From CAYJAD01 sp964368075 (GTDB taxonomy: Bacteria > Desulfobacterota > Desulfovibrionia > Desulfovibrionales > Desulfovibrionaceae), in NCBI GenBank assembly GCA_964368075.1, contig CAYJAD010000001.1, forward strand, positions 62,001 to 126,000: DNA of 64,000 bases, in the 5' to 3' direction. The notes below the pieces were generated by a model that saw only the letters and a program-made list of their open reading frames with translations, did not search any database and was not told the origin of the DNA. Numbering within the stretch: the stretch's first letter is position 1; every line of letters begins with the position of its first letter. Below, one piece after another: positions 35,701 through 44,415 of this stretch. Both the position numbers and the translations under genes were made by a program.

Positions 35701-36106
35701 CCTCCAGTGACAATAAAGCGGTGCGTATTTTTCCTTCACAAGATGCACAATGGGCTCGTGAAAGCATAAAAGCTTGCTCTGTGAAGGGGGCAGAGTTTTC
35801 TACGGTTTTGTCTGAAATATCAGCATTTTCTTCAGGGAGAGCCCCTGTAGTTTCTTGCTGCATATTTTCTTCTTTTTCCGCATGCGCCGTAAAGCGCGTA
35901 GGCGTAGCCGAAAAGCCTGCCTGTTGCATGGCAGATACAATACCGGCTACGCCTAATTTTTCATCACTAAAAGTCACTTGCATGGTTTTGCGCAATACAT
36001 TTACGCTTACATCTTGCACAGCTTCTAATTGTGTAAGAATTTTTATAACCTTTGCTTCGCATGCGGAACAGTGAACATTTTCAAGACTAAATGATTGCTT
36101 TTGCAT
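32762..36106 (-). CDS. copA: Copper-transporting P1B-type ATPase with three HMA domains
   Basis: A 1114-residue copper-exporting ATPase of the inner membrane, longer than the usual 750-850. Three heavy-metal-binding domains sit at the N-terminus: Cys13/Cys16, Cys120/Cys123 and Cys250/Cys253. They carry NVHCxAC or RAHCASC rather than the usual GMxCxxC, and are joined by long acidic linkers. Then come eight membrane helices, TGES near 604, the CPC ion site at 708-710, the phosphorylated Asp752 in DKTGTLTHG, His837-Pro838, and GDGIND at 998-1003. An insert of about 60 residues (770-830) enlarges the segment after the DKTGT motif. Domains one and three are very alike and suggest an internal duplication. 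It has its own strong promoter. Confidence 0.93.
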   Translation of the reverse strand: MQKQSFSLENVHCSACEAKVIKILTQLEAVQDVSVNVLRKTMQVTFSDEKLGVAGIVSAMQQAGFSATPTRFTAHAEKEENMQQETTGALPEENADISDKTVENSAPFTEQAFMLSRAHCASCEGKIRTALLSLEGIKEARVNTLSKSIVVQYDASVIAPPAIEEHFSGGKYAMSAVEKTALPPLIPCISNVKQKKIPKHTTLPIATEPEHSADTSESEEADTALVKEAESVSEKKKLQRQEFTIGNVHCTACEAKVEKLLLAMQGIEAVAVNVLRKTMFVTFDSAQMAVHDISKAMEGAGFTATACKGVLEPAQSLPLPKANFAQAGEDASKAMLSQPKQLQEMVFSSPGATLGEPSQKDEESALTAVQMTLLTQDAVVEEESEKSTAKVKIGPKFWDKLPLSLLASLFFASVLMYVAMAPMFTLPLPLFLSMKANPLLWAAAQCVLTLPILCIHRRIFTSGLRALRYGSPNMDSLVGLGSATAASFGVYALVRMYMAQHAGDTVTVEHFANNLYFDSSGMILALIGLGKHFEFKARERTGSAIDALMRLTPPTAICLKDGEEVTIATDQVQKDDVLVVYAGQSLAADGIIIQGHAFIDTSAITGESLPQEKKQGDAVIGATICQSGYFHMQVTKAGAESTLAHIIELVESATASKAPIARLADRISAIFVPIIIIIALISFGTWLWLGAGLEFALSIAISVLVISCPCALGLATPTAIMVGMGMGAEHGILFKSAAAIERMQSIDTVVLDKTGTLTHGKPVVTDVYPCTAQEAAPAGEMGQQLGLLDIPNKNEATPISEQEDSASSPIAFDMPQEAISEEALLYFAASIERLSEHPLGQAIVQEAKKQNIALASAESYSNFKQMPGLGIMAEQDGKRILAGNARLLAKENILNPLMDKEKELARQGKTVLYFAKDQTFLGLIAMADTVKESSKNAVQDLKKLGLTVLMLTGDNALTAKAVQEHVDIENILAEVLPHEKEEKVRQLQAAGHKVIMVGDGINDAPALARAQVGIAVGQGTDIALQSSDIVLMQSDVSHVAQALKLSKAVMRTIKQNLFWAFAYNSILIPVAVGLFYAPFGLTLNPMLAAASMSLSSLTVVSNALRLRMQRKKIF

Positions 36107-36150
36107 AGAGCAATGCTCCTCATTGTAATATCAATATTTTTTACAAAGCA

Positions 36151-36179
36151 ACTATAGTCTTTTTGAATAACATTTTCAA
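36151..36179 (-). promoter_or_regulatory. Strong candidate promoter and operator for copA
   Basis: On the minus strand, TTGAAA (36174-36179) and TATAGT (36151-36156) are exactly 17 bases apart, each one base off consensus. A small palindrome TTGAA-N7-TTCAA (36163-36179) overlaps the -35 and spacer and could bind a regulator. The predicted leader is about 40 bases, with a GGAG site before the copA start. Confidence 0.55.
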
Positions 36180-36205
36180 GATAGTTTTTTTCTGCTCACC
36201 ACGCA

Positions 36206-37645
36206 TTATTTTTTTTGCAAAGCTAACCTGTCAATGATGATGTTTGCCACTTTCGAAGTATATTCTTCACTGCTAAGGCCATCTTTTTCTTTATTTTCTA
36301 GCAAAAGCTTAGGATGATTTTGCAATTCTTTTTGAGGAATTATACCGTACTCATCGGGGAAAGAATCAGCAAAGTACATATCTTGGAAGCCGGAAAACTT
36401 AATGCTATGCGCTGTGGCATCTAGCACAGCCTTTTGATAACTTTGCACAAGCCCAAGTTCCAAAGCACGGCGCATACCTGCAAGGCATTCACCGCCTTGT
36501 GTACAAGCAATGTGCCCATGTTTGTTCCCTAAAAGCATGGCATCCATAATTTGTTGTTCTGTCACTTGCAGCACATGGAAAGCATTTTTTCCGGCGGCCT
36601 CAGTATAGGCATTTACTAATTTTTGTACTCGAGGAAAAGACACAGGATTACCAATCATGGCTGCTTGAGCCACACTGGCACTTACCTTTACAGGCTCCCA
36701 AACGCGACTGGCGGCATCGGCGGCATAGTAACGATAAACAGGATCAGCATGATGCGACTGTACGCCAAAAATGCGTGGCAAGCTTTCAATTATATTCAAA
36801 CGATACAATTTCAAAAAGCCGGACATAATAGCGGTAATATTACCGGCATTGCCAATGGGCACAAAAAGATTCACATCTTTCATATCCCAGCCATACCATT
36901 GCGCCACTTCATAAGCATAGGACTCTTGCCCTAAAATACGCCAGCTATTTTTGGAATTGAGCAATGCCACACGGCAACTATCTGCCAATTCTTCCACTAC
37001 CTTCATACAGTCATCAAAAACACCGGGCATTTCTAACACCATGGCGCCACTGCCTAAAGGCTGAGAAAGCTGCTGTGGGGTCACTTTACCATGGGGGAGC
37101 AAGACCACACTTTTAATGGGGCCACCCACATAGGCAGCATATTGCGCCGCTGCCGCAGAAGTATCTCCGGTTGAGGCGCATACCGTAAGCACCTCTTCCC
37201 AATTATTTTTGCGCACCAAGGCTTGTAAATAACTAAAAGCGCAAGCCATGCCTCTATCTTTAAAGGAAGCGCTGGGGTTTTGCCCATCATTTTTATACGC
37301 AAAAGCCATTCCCATATGTTCTTGCAAAGCGGGCGCCGCATCTACAATGGGTGTATGCCCTTCGCCCAGATAAACAATATCTTCCGCATCCATCACCGGA
37401 GCCATAAGCTCGTAGTAACGGAAAATGCCACGCAAAGCCGTATGTCTTGCGGCTGCGCGTGTGTCAAAAACATTGCGCCAATACTGCCCATCATGCTTTT
37501 TTAAGGAATCAAAATTATTGTCTTCTAAAAGAAAAACCCCGCCACATTGTGGGCAGGTATACAAAAGTTCTTCACTGCCATAACGCGCATCACAACCAAG
37601 ACACACGTATTCAAGATTCCCTCTATATGTAGGAAAAGTATGCAT
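36206..37645 (-). CDS. thrC: Threonine synthase
   Basis: A 479-residue PLP enzyme converting O-phosphohomoserine to threonine. I use ATG 37645, behind a perfect AAGGAG; a longer GTG frame overlaps plsY. An N-terminal zinc ribbon has Cys15, 18, 31 and 34. The PLP lysine is Lys129 in NPSASFKDRG. A glycine-rich phosphate loop (PIGNAGN) follows. It completes the pathway begun by hom at 5076-6368. It is last in the rnb-plsY-thrC run. Confidence 0.93.
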   Translation of the reverse strand: MHTFPTYRGNLEYVCLGCDARYGSEELLYTCPQCGGVFLLEDNNFDSLKKHDGQYWRNVFDTRAAARHTALRGIFRYYELMAPVMDAEDIVYLGEGHTPIVDAAPALQEHMGMAFAYKNDGQNPSASFKDRGMACAFSYLQALVRKNNWEEVLTVCASTGDTSAAAAQYAAYVGGPIKSVVLLPHGKVTPQQLSQPLGSGAMVLEMPGVFDDCMKVVEELADSCRVALLNSKNSWRILGQESYAYEVAQWYGWDMKDVNLFVPIGNAGNITAIMSGFLKLYRLNIIESLPRIFGVQSHHADPVYRYYAADAASRVWEPVKVSASVAQAAMIGNPVSFPRVQKLVNAYTEAAGKNAFHVLQVTEQQIMDAMLLGNKHGHIACTQGGECLAGMRRALELGLVQSYQKAVLDATAHSIKFSGFQDMYFADSFPDEYGIIPQKELQNHPKLLLENKEKDGLSSEEYTSKVANIIIDRLALQKK

Positions 37646-37668
37646 AAAGCACTCCTTATCAAAAAAAG

Positions 37669-38253
37669 TTATGCGCTCTTCTTCCACGACTTTTCAGTGC
37701 CGTTTAATAAGCGTTGAATATTTGTAGCATGTTTCCAAATAACTAAAGCCATAACACCAAGAGCCAAAGGAATCAGGCTAAAATAGCCCCCTATAAGTAA
37801 GAAAATAGGAAGGGATAACACCAATGCCAAAGACCCTAAAGAGACAAAGCCGCTGTATCTAATACAAGCAAGGCATAAAATAACGGAACAAAGTAGCGGC
37901 CAAAAGGCTAAAGCTAAGAAAACGCCAATGCTTGTGGCAACAGCTTTTCCACCTTCAAAAAACATAAAACACGAAAACACATGCCCAAGTACGGCGGCCG
38001 CCGCGGTACAGCTTACAAAAAACATATTATCGCTAAAATATACCGCCACAGCTACGGGTACGAAACCTTTTAATATGTCACATATTAAGGTATAAGTACC
38101 CCATTTTTTGCCGCAAAGTCTCGCCACATTGGTGGAACCCACGTTACGAGAACCGCCGGTACGCGGATCAACATTACAACAACATTTAGCGATAACAAGA
38201 CCACAAGGAATGGAACCCAAAACATAGCTTAAAACAATCCAAAGAACGTGCAT
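37669..38253 (-). CDS. plsY: Acyl-phosphate glycerol-3-phosphate acyltransferase
   Basis: A 194-residue membrane enzyme making lysophosphatidate from acyl-phosphate and glycerol-3-phosphate, the first step of phospholipid synthesis. It has five hydrophobic segments. The conserved loops are visible: GSIPCGLVIAK, GGSRNVGSTNVAR, GHVFSCFMFFEGGKAVATSIGV and a late HATNIQRLLNGTE. It is co-directional with rnb upstream (seven-base gap) and thrC downstream. The protein is unusually Cys-rich (a CCCN run near residue 24). Confidence 0.95.
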   Translation of the reverse strand: MHVLWIVLSYVLGSIPCGLVIAKCCCNVDPRTGGSRNVGSTNVARLCGKKWGTYTLICDILKGFVPVAVAVYFSDNMFFVSCTAAAAVLGHVFSCFMFFEGGKAVATSIGVFLALAFWPLLCSVILCLACIRYSGFVSLGSLALVLSLPIFLLIGGYFSLIPLALGVMALVIWKHATNIQRLLNGTEKSWKKSA

Positions 38254-38260
38254 ACTTACC

Positions 38261-40360
38261 TCACATGTCTAGAACTTCTAAAAGGGAAATTTCATTATAT
38301 AGGGGATTTACCTTACCTATGCGCACTTGAACCTCTTGCCCCGGACTTGCCCTTTCGCCAAAAAGATGTCGACGACCGCGAACGATCAATTGTTCGCGGG
38401 GCAAAGATACTGTGGCAAAGTTATCATTTTCTTCTGTAATAACGGCATCCCAGAATTTTTTATCCCCTTCTTGGCGCATATATTGTAAGCGCCAATAACG
38501 CGGACGAAAACGCTGCACTTGCCCTGAAGCATCGCTATACATATGTATCATGGTCAAAAGTTTTTCCATTTCTTCCTTTTGCCAGCGTACATTATTTTCT
38601 GTTATAAAATGTAACACTTGCGCCTCATTTATTAAGTCAGCATAACGACGCAAAGGAGAAGTAATAGGCACATAAGCGGGAACACCAAGCCCTGCATGGG
38701 CGCGCGCTTGTAATTCTAGAGAAGAGGGTACTAAAGCGCGAATAATACGAGCCATATCATGAGGTTTTGTCCATATTCCGGCATATTCACGTGGCACAGC
38801 CACATCTTGCGTGCGGTAAAGTAAAGGAATTTCACGCTCTTTGGCCCATGTGGCCATGGCAGTTCCTGCTAAAACCATCATTTCTGAAACAAGTAATTGC
38901 GCCCTTGGCGTTGGTACTGATTCCTCAACAGAAACATGGATATGCGTTCCTTCCCCTTCAAGCACTATTTTATTATCTGGCCTGTCCATAACCACAGCAC
39001 CAGAAGCAATACGCGCTTTTTGACGCAATATGGATAATTCCTCGCCCAAAATGATTTGCTCTTTGTAGGGTAAAGCAGCTTGTGCCAAAGCAGCATCTCT
39101 ACCTTCTAGCAAGGCTTCACAAGCCTCATAGGTGAGGTTTGCGGCAAGCTTTACCCATTCTACTGCAGGGGTGCAGGACACTATGTTGCCTTCGTTATCT
39201 ACCTCCATACACACGCACAAACTGGGGCGTATATGCTCGGCACGTAAAGAAAGTTCATCGGTACCTAAAATTTCCGGCAACATATGATATGTATCTTCGG
39301 GGAGATACAAACTGGTGGCGCGGTGCAATACCGTTTTATCCAGTGCAGAACCAAAAGGCCAAAGCAAGGCGGGGCAAGCCAAAGCCAAGTACAAACGATA
39401 TTGCCCCTCAGCAGTTTTTTCTACATAAAAGGCGTCGTCAATATCCTTGGTGGTAGCTCCATCAATGCTAATAAAAGGTAAAGGCTGTGTTACTTTTCCT
39501 TGAGCGACCTCTTCCAAAATTTGGCTGATATCTTCAGAAAATTCTTCTGCCCAATGGTCGCCCGCGGCATAGCCGGCTCTATCTAGCCAAAAATTATAAT
39601 GTGGGGGCACAAGCTCCCAAGCTGTTGCCAAATGCAAAGCCATATGCTGAGCCTCGGGTAAACCCTTCACCAGGCTTCGCCAAATAACTTCGTGTTCGCT
39701 ACTTTCAGGGTCAGAAATGCGCGAACGTAAAATATTTTCCAAACGCTCCAACACAGACGACGAGGGCCAATCTTCCCCCTGTCCTTGTGCATCTTTAAGC
39801 GGCAAAGATCTTTTTTTATTCCAAACATCCCAAAGAATGCGAAAAAAAGCTGCGCCGCCGGATATAAGACTTTCGCGCTCTTTTTGCGCTTCTTGTTCTG
39901 CAAGACGCGCCTGTACTATACTGGCAGAAAAAATTTCAAAATGGGTACTTTGAAAGCGAAAATGGCTTTTGCATTGCAAAAGTGCCTGTCCGTACGCTGC
40001 AATAACATCCACCGTAGGGTTTTGCACAAAAAGCTCTGCAAACCATTGGGCTGAGGCTTTTTCTACCTCACCTTGTGACAAATCCCATACGTCCATAACG
40101 GCAACTTCTTCACTAAAAGCCTTGCGCTGTTGACGATGTTCTTCAAGAATTTGAACATTTTTTTCTTTACTGGAAATATCAGAAACGACAGGACCAGACC
40201 AAGGCAACAGTCTGTTGATGCTCAGGCGAGTTTCTCTTCTATTCGGGAGAAAGAGACGCAATTTGCCGCCTTGTTCTTCGGTTACAAGAGCAATTTGTAT
40301 AGCATTGGCTTCCAAATATTCTACAATACAGCCTGGGCCGGGATAAGTCACTATGGGCAC
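38261..40360 (-). CDS. RNB-domain exoribonuclease (RNase II/R family)
   Basis: A 699-residue 3'-5' exoribonuclease. It starts with GTG at 40360 behind an AAGG site. The N-terminal 280 residues are poorly conserved and replace the usual cold-shock domains. The catalytic RNB domain has SIDGATTKDIDDAFYV, where the Asp residues bind the magnesium ions. Later motifs are SPLRRYADLINEAQ and a C-terminal S1-like end. The overall layout is that of the diverged RNase II-like proteins rather than of E. coli RNase R. It is followed by plsY after seven bases. Confidence 0.88.
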   Translation of the reverse strand: MPIVTYPGPGCIVEYLEANAIQIALVTEEQGGKLRLFLPNRRETRLSINRLLPWSGPVVSDISSKEKNVQILEEHRQQRKAFSEEVAVMDVWDLSQGEVEKASAQWFAELFVQNPTVDVIAAYGQALLQCKSHFRFQSTHFEIFSASIVQARLAEQEAQKERESLISGGAAFFRILWDVWNKKRSLPLKDAQGQGEDWPSSSVLERLENILRSRISDPESSEHEVIWRSLVKGLPEAQHMALHLATAWELVPPHYNFWLDRAGYAAGDHWAEEFSEDISQILEEVAQGKVTQPLPFISIDGATTKDIDDAFYVEKTAEGQYRLYLALACPALLWPFGSALDKTVLHRATSLYLPEDTYHMLPEILGTDELSLRAEHIRPSLCVCMEVDNEGNIVSCTPAVEWVKLAANLTYEACEALLEGRDAALAQAALPYKEQIILGEELSILRQKARIASGAVVMDRPDNKIVLEGEGTHIHVSVEESVPTPRAQLLVSEMMVLAGTAMATWAKEREIPLLYRTQDVAVPREYAGIWTKPHDMARIIRALVPSSLELQARAHAGLGVPAYVPITSPLRRYADLINEAQVLHFITENNVRWQKEEMEKLLTMIHMYSDASGQVQRFRPRYWRLQYMRQEGDKKFWDAVITEENDNFATVSLPREQLIVRGRRHLFGERASPGQEVQVRIGKVNPLYNEISLLEVLDM

Positions 40361-40472
40361 TTTTTACAACCTTATAAGAGAGATAGTCACAAAATTCAGT
40401 GCCCATCTTGCATTTTTTAGATTTTTAGTATGTGTTAGCACAACCGAAAACATATACATCAATATGCCCCCA

Positions 40473-42485
40473 TTAGGCAAGACCAAGAAGCGCCCTCCAA
40501 CGCTTTAAAGCCAAGTCTTTATAAAAAAAATTTTGAAACACCGTGCTCCTTTGAGGGGCTTGCAAAAAGTGCTGTACCTCTTGGGCACAGCCAACGCTTA
40601 TTTTTTCCTCTAAGGGGCACATCTCAAAGTTATTTTCTGCCTTTTGCACCATGCAAGGCAAGCCCATATGCGCCGCTTCTAATGTGACAGTGGTGGAATT
40701 GGAAAGCCACAATACACTGCCCTGCCCTTGGTTTTGTTGCGCTTGTATATCTTCAAATAATAACGCCATGGAATTTTGCGTTATGGCATAAACCATGTTT
40801 TCTTGACCATATTTTCTTAAAAAAGGCACAACAGAACAATGCGGATGCCCCTTAATAATCACCTTCCAATCTTGACCATGCTGCGCGTACCATGATGTAA
40901 AAGTGCGTATATGCGCCGCCACTTCTTGCGGAAAATACGATGTGATTATATATAGATATGTATAGTTTTCCGTCGGCAATAAGGGCAGCTTTTCATCCAC
41001 TATGTGAGCATAACGCAATGCTTCTACAAGAAAAATTTTATCTGTCGGTAAAAAATTTTTCAAGACATGCAAAGCCCCCATACCTCCCAATAGATATTTA
41101 TGAGGCAAAAAATTTGCACAAACATTTTCCGTGTGTAAAGCAGGAGCATCAAAATAACGAAAATCTGCACTGCGCACACAGCTGTGTTGAAAAGCATATA
41201 CCCTACCCAAAGCAGGAGCTTGTGCTGAGCGCATGGCCTCCGTAAGCATGCGTTCCCATGGACAATTTTCAAAAGGAAACAGCGTCCATGCATGTTGTGC
41301 ATCATATGTTATGCAAGATTTTTTTACAGCTTTAGCATAGTTTACAAAGGCTTGCCTTTGCAAGCATCGTTCAAGACCACGCCATCCCTGAAAGGATTCT
41401 CGCCAGTATTCTTTAAAATACGGCCAAAAAGATATATCCCCCAAGCAAAAATGCGTAGCCACCTTTCTTTCTAACATACGACTACTAAATATAAGGCGCT
41501 TATGCTGCATAAGCGCTTTTACTATAGACCTTATACGTAAAAATTCCTCTACAAAGTGAAAATCTTCGTGACGGGCATATTTTTGAGCTCTTTTTTGAAA
41601 TCTCTTTTTTAAGGCTATACATTCCTTATGCGTATATTGTGCAGAGTGCACAAAAACTAAAAGCCAATGGAGACTCTTTTGTGTATTTTCCAAAATATCA
41701 TGTAAATTTTCGTAGTAATATGACCTAAAAATACCTTGAGACGCTTTATCCTTGTGTATGTTAGGAAAGTATGAAACGACGGTAGCCTGCGAATCCGTAG
41801 CAGAAGAGACACTTGGGGATGTAAAAAAAATTCTGCGCCACCGCCAAAGCCAGCATAAGAAGCCAAGAGATGCTTGAAAAAAGTACGGTAGATGTTGATA
41901 GACTCTCTTCCAAAAAGATTTTTCAAAACAATTTTTTTTTTGTAGCCATAGCTGTTTGAAAAAAAAACCTACAGAAGTAACCATAGATTTCTTTGTGGCA
42001 GTGGTAGCAACAATGAGGGAAAGAGCATGCTTTTTACAAAATGCCCTCAATATGGCGTGAAGTTTTGTATCTTTACAGTGCAAAACAAGGCGGATTTCTT
42101 CTTCTGCATGTCGTTTCTCAAGCATATGCAGTAAAGCCCTTGCTTTCAATGCCGCATATAACGATGGCAGCATGTGCGGATGTTTTTCAAAAAGCAGAGA
42201 GCACCACCAGTGAGACAGCGTATCATGTCCTTCCAACCATTGGTACAAAGGCATGCCTTTTACGTTCACAAAAGCAAGGTCATGCACGCATGTGCTGTAT
42301 TCATCGCGAAATTGTGCAAGGTGTCGCTGACAAAAAACTGGAACGCTTTCTTGATGTTGTAAAAAATGCTTTGAAGGTTTTTCTAAATCCCACCAAAAAA
42401 TACTGTCTTGTGGTGCGAAGTCATAAGACAGCGCACCTTTTGCGTGTACGACTGCCTTATGACAAAGAATATGAATTGTGCGCAT
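40473..42485 (-). CDS. Large protein, probably surface carbohydrate biosynthesis
   Basis: A 670-residue protein without a signal peptide. The N-terminal LSHWWCSLLFEKHPHM block resembles the TIGR04326 family of surface carbohydrate biosynthesis proteins, and a later IIKGHPHCS motif resembles nucleotide-sugar-using transferases. The assignment rests on memory of these patterns and is not firm. A hydrophobic aromatic stretch (about 195-220) may anchor it to the membrane. It is rich in Cys, His and Trp, which differs from its neighbours. No other surface polysaccharide genes flank it, so it is isolated here. Confidence 0.5.
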   Translation of the reverse strand: MRTIHILCHKAVVHAKGALSYDFAPQDSIFWWDLEKPSKHFLQHQESVPVFCQRHLAQFRDEYSTCVHDLAFVNVKGMPLYQWLEGHDTLSHWWCSLLFEKHPHMLPSLYAALKARALLHMLEKRHAEEEIRLVLHCKDTKLHAILRAFCKKHALSLIVATTATKKSMVTSVGFFFKQLWLQKKNCFEKSFWKRVYQHLPYFFQASLGFLCWLWRWRRIFFTSPSVSSATDSQATVVSYFPNIHKDKASQGIFRSYYYENLHDILENTQKSLHWLLVFVHSAQYTHKECIALKKRFQKRAQKYARHEDFHFVEEFLRIRSIVKALMQHKRLIFSSRMLERKVATHFCLGDISFWPYFKEYWRESFQGWRGLERCLQRQAFVNYAKAVKKSCITYDAQHAWTLFPFENCPWERMLTEAMRSAQAPALGRVYAFQHSCVRSADFRYFDAPALHTENVCANFLPHKYLLGGMGALHVLKNFLPTDKIFLVEALRYAHIVDEKLPLLPTENYTYLYIITSYFPQEVAAHIRTFTSWYAQHGQDWKVIIKGHPHCSVVPFLRKYGQENMVYAITQNSMALLFEDIQAQQNQGQGSVLWLSNSTTVTLEAAHMGLPCMVQKAENNFEMCPLEEKISVGCAQEVQHFLQAPQRSTVFQNFFYKDLALKRWRALLGLA

Positions 42486-42499
42486 AGGCGATCATGTAT

Positions 42500-42550
42500 C
42501 AGGCTGTTACGAAAGTCAATTTTAAGCAAATTGCTGTTTTCAATAGCCTG
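42500..42550. repeat. Imperfect palindrome sharing arms with the element at 60989
   Basis: CAGGCTGTTACGAAA (from 42500) and TTTCAATAGCCTG (42538-42550) are imperfect complements. The element fills the gap between the mtnA stop codon and the start of the gene at 40473-42485. It may form a hairpin at the 3' end of the mtnA message. Confidence 0.45.
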
Positions 42551-43588
42551 TTAAGATGTAAAAGCTTTGGCAATAGATATGTCATAAGGGGCTTGCAATA
42601 CACCTTTTTCGGTAATAATACCTGTAATCAGCTCTGCCGGAGTCACATCAAAAGCAAAATTGTACACGGGTACAGCATGAGGCACAATTTGCGTCTCACC
42701 CACATGGGTCACTTCTCGTGTGGGACGCTCCTCAATGGGAATATCCTCTCCATGAGCGGTATTTCTATCAATAGTAGAAAGCGGTGCCGCCACATAAAAA
42801 GGAATATTAAAAGCTTTTGCCAGCAAGGCCACGCCATAGGTACCAATTTTATTCGCCGCATCGCCATTGGCAGCAATGCGATCAGCCCCCACAACAACAC
42901 AATCCACAAGGCCTTTTTGCATAAGTAAGGCACAAGCATTATCGCAAGCTACGGTAACTTCTATACCATCTTGCGCCAGTTCATAGGCCGTAAGACGCGC
43001 GCCCTGCAAAAAAGGCCGTGTTTCATTGGCAATAACTTTAACCTTTTTCCCTGCATCACATGCCCCGCGAATGACACCAAGAGCCGTTCCATAACCGGCT
43101 GTAGCCAAAGCCCCAGCATTGCAATGGGTCATTACCGCGCCTCCATCTGGCACACAAGCAGCACCGTGCACACCTATAGCTTTGCAACAAGCAATATCTT
43201 CTGTATGAATACGCTTTGCCTCTGCCAACCACAGATTAAGTAAAGTTTTTTCATCTGTATCTTTAAGCCACAGCTTGCGCATGCATTGCACCCCCCAAGC
43301 TAAATTCACCGCAGTGGGACGCGCATTTTCAAGGGCGTGTAATAACTCTTCAAGGCATGTTTGCCACGTTTGCGGCGCAGTGTTAAGAGCTTCTTTTAAA
43401 GCCAATACACAGCCATAGGCAGCGGTAACACCAATGGCCGGTGCACCACGTACCACCATAACTTGCAAAGCTTCAATGGTGCTTTGAGTATCGGTGCAAA
43501 TAAAATACTCTTCACGCACAGGAAGATAGCGCTGATCTAAAAGGTGTAATTCTTGGCTTTGTGCATCAAAACGAATATGATATTCCAT
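42551..43588 (-). CDS. mtnA: S-methyl-5-thioribose-1-phosphate isomerase
   Basis: A 345-residue enzyme of methylthioadenosine salvage that converts methylthioribose-1-phosphate to the ribulose form. The catalytic Cys156 lies in THCNAGALATAGYGTALGV, and Asp236 is in VVGADRIAANGDAANKIGT. An RGAPAIGVTAAYG substrate loop is near residue 47. Other salvage genes are not nearby. In anaerobes, MtnA can feed the oxygen-independent dihydroxyacetone-phosphate shunt rather than the full methionine cycle, but nothing here decides this. Confidence 0.95.
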   Translation of the reverse strand: MEYHIRFDAQSQELHLLDQRYLPVREEYFICTDTQSTIEALQVMVVRGAPAIGVTAAYGCVLALKEALNTAPQTWQTCLEELLHALENARPTAVNLAWGVQCMRKLWLKDTDEKTLLNLWLAEAKRIHTEDIACCKAIGVHGAACVPDGGAVMTHCNAGALATAGYGTALGVIRGACDAGKKVKVIANETRPFLQGARLTAYELAQDGIEVTVACDNACALLMQKGLVDCVVVGADRIAANGDAANKIGTYGVALLAKAFNIPFYVAAPLSTIDRNTAHGEDIPIEERPTREVTHVGETQIVPHAVPVYNFAFDVTPAELITGIITEKGVLQAPYDISIAKAFTS

Positions 43589-43652
43589 GTTTTTCCCTAT
43601 ATACTGCCATTTTTATAAAAAATAAATAACGCTACAAACTGTTCACAGCCTA

Positions 43653-44261
43653 TTAGCCTAAACCACCAATATAATTTCCTAACACCGACTTTACCCAATC
43701 GGGCACATCTCCAGCATTAGGCGCAAGTTTTACTTCTAGCGTATCATTTTCGAGCTGAGCATTAGAATTTCCATGATGAGTTCCCATGGTTACGGTAAAA
43801 GTAAAATATTTATGATACGCTGTTAATGCTGTCGCCCCTAAATACATAGGGTTTACCTCTGAGGTAAAAATTTCTTCACTTTCATACTTACTTATAGAAC
43901 CCTTATTTGAGCAAAGTTTACTAATAATTTCAAGCTTGTCATCGTTAGAAAAGGCATTATTGTTTTCTTCACAGACTCTTTTAAGAACATGCGTAGCTTC
44001 CATATCCACAGAAGATTCTGCAATACCCTTGTAGACTATTTTATTGCCTCGCAAAACAATAAAAGGAATAAGATAACGATCTATCCCTCCATAAAAAATA
44101 AAGCTTGGCCCCATCATATAAATTTCCAAATCATTGGATTCGCTCCTATAATTATTGGTCCAAATATACTCATAACTAAATGAATTTGCAGGAGCAATAA
44201 AAGTTATAGAAGTAAGAATACATACGCAAAGTGTAAAAAAGTATTTAAAAATTTTCCTCAT
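43653..44261 (-). CDS. Secreted protein of unknown function
   Basis: A 202-residue protein with a signal peptide of about 27 residues ending near ANS. The mature protein contains a YEYIWTNNYRSESNDLEIYM beginning, two Cys (in RVCEENN and KLCSNKG) likely to form a disulfide, and a C-terminal AGDVPDWVKSVLG block. There is no family I recognise. A strong AAGGAG site precedes ATG 44261, and a promoter candidate lies at 44327-44354. It is probably monocistronic. Confidence 0.72.
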   Translation of the reverse strand: MRKIFKYFFTLCVCILTSITFIAPANSFSYEYIWTNNYRSESNDLEIYMMGPSFIFYGGIDRYLIPFIVLRGNKIVYKGIAESSVDMEATHVLKRVCEENNNAFSNDDKLEIISKLCSNKGSISKYESEEIFTSEVNPMYLGATALTAYHKYFTFTVTMGTHHGNSNAQLENDTLEVKLAPNAGDVPDWVKSVLGNYIGGLG

Positions 44262-44326
44262 AATTTTTCTCCTTTCTTAAAAATTGCAAATAAATAAGAC
44301 CATAAAAAGAAGGCGGATTTCGTTAT

Positions 44327-44354
44327 AGTATACAAACATATATACTCTTAGCAA
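44327..44354 (-). promoter_or_regulatory. Candidate promoter for the secreted protein at 43653
   Basis: On the minus strand, TTGCTA (44349-44354) and TATACT (44327-44332) are separated by 16 bases. The -10 matches five of six consensus bases. The predicted leader is about 60 bases. Confidence 0.4.
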
Positions 44355-44415
44355 GGTGCGTCTGACGCAATGAGAGGGCAAAAAAGCACTTCATCAGTGT
44401 TTCCTCACAGTCTGC

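Noticed and set aside
34752..36074. Several long plus-strand frames opposite copA
   Set aside because: They mirror the coding strand of a confidently identified ATPase and show Ser/Thr-rich composition typical of antisense frames.
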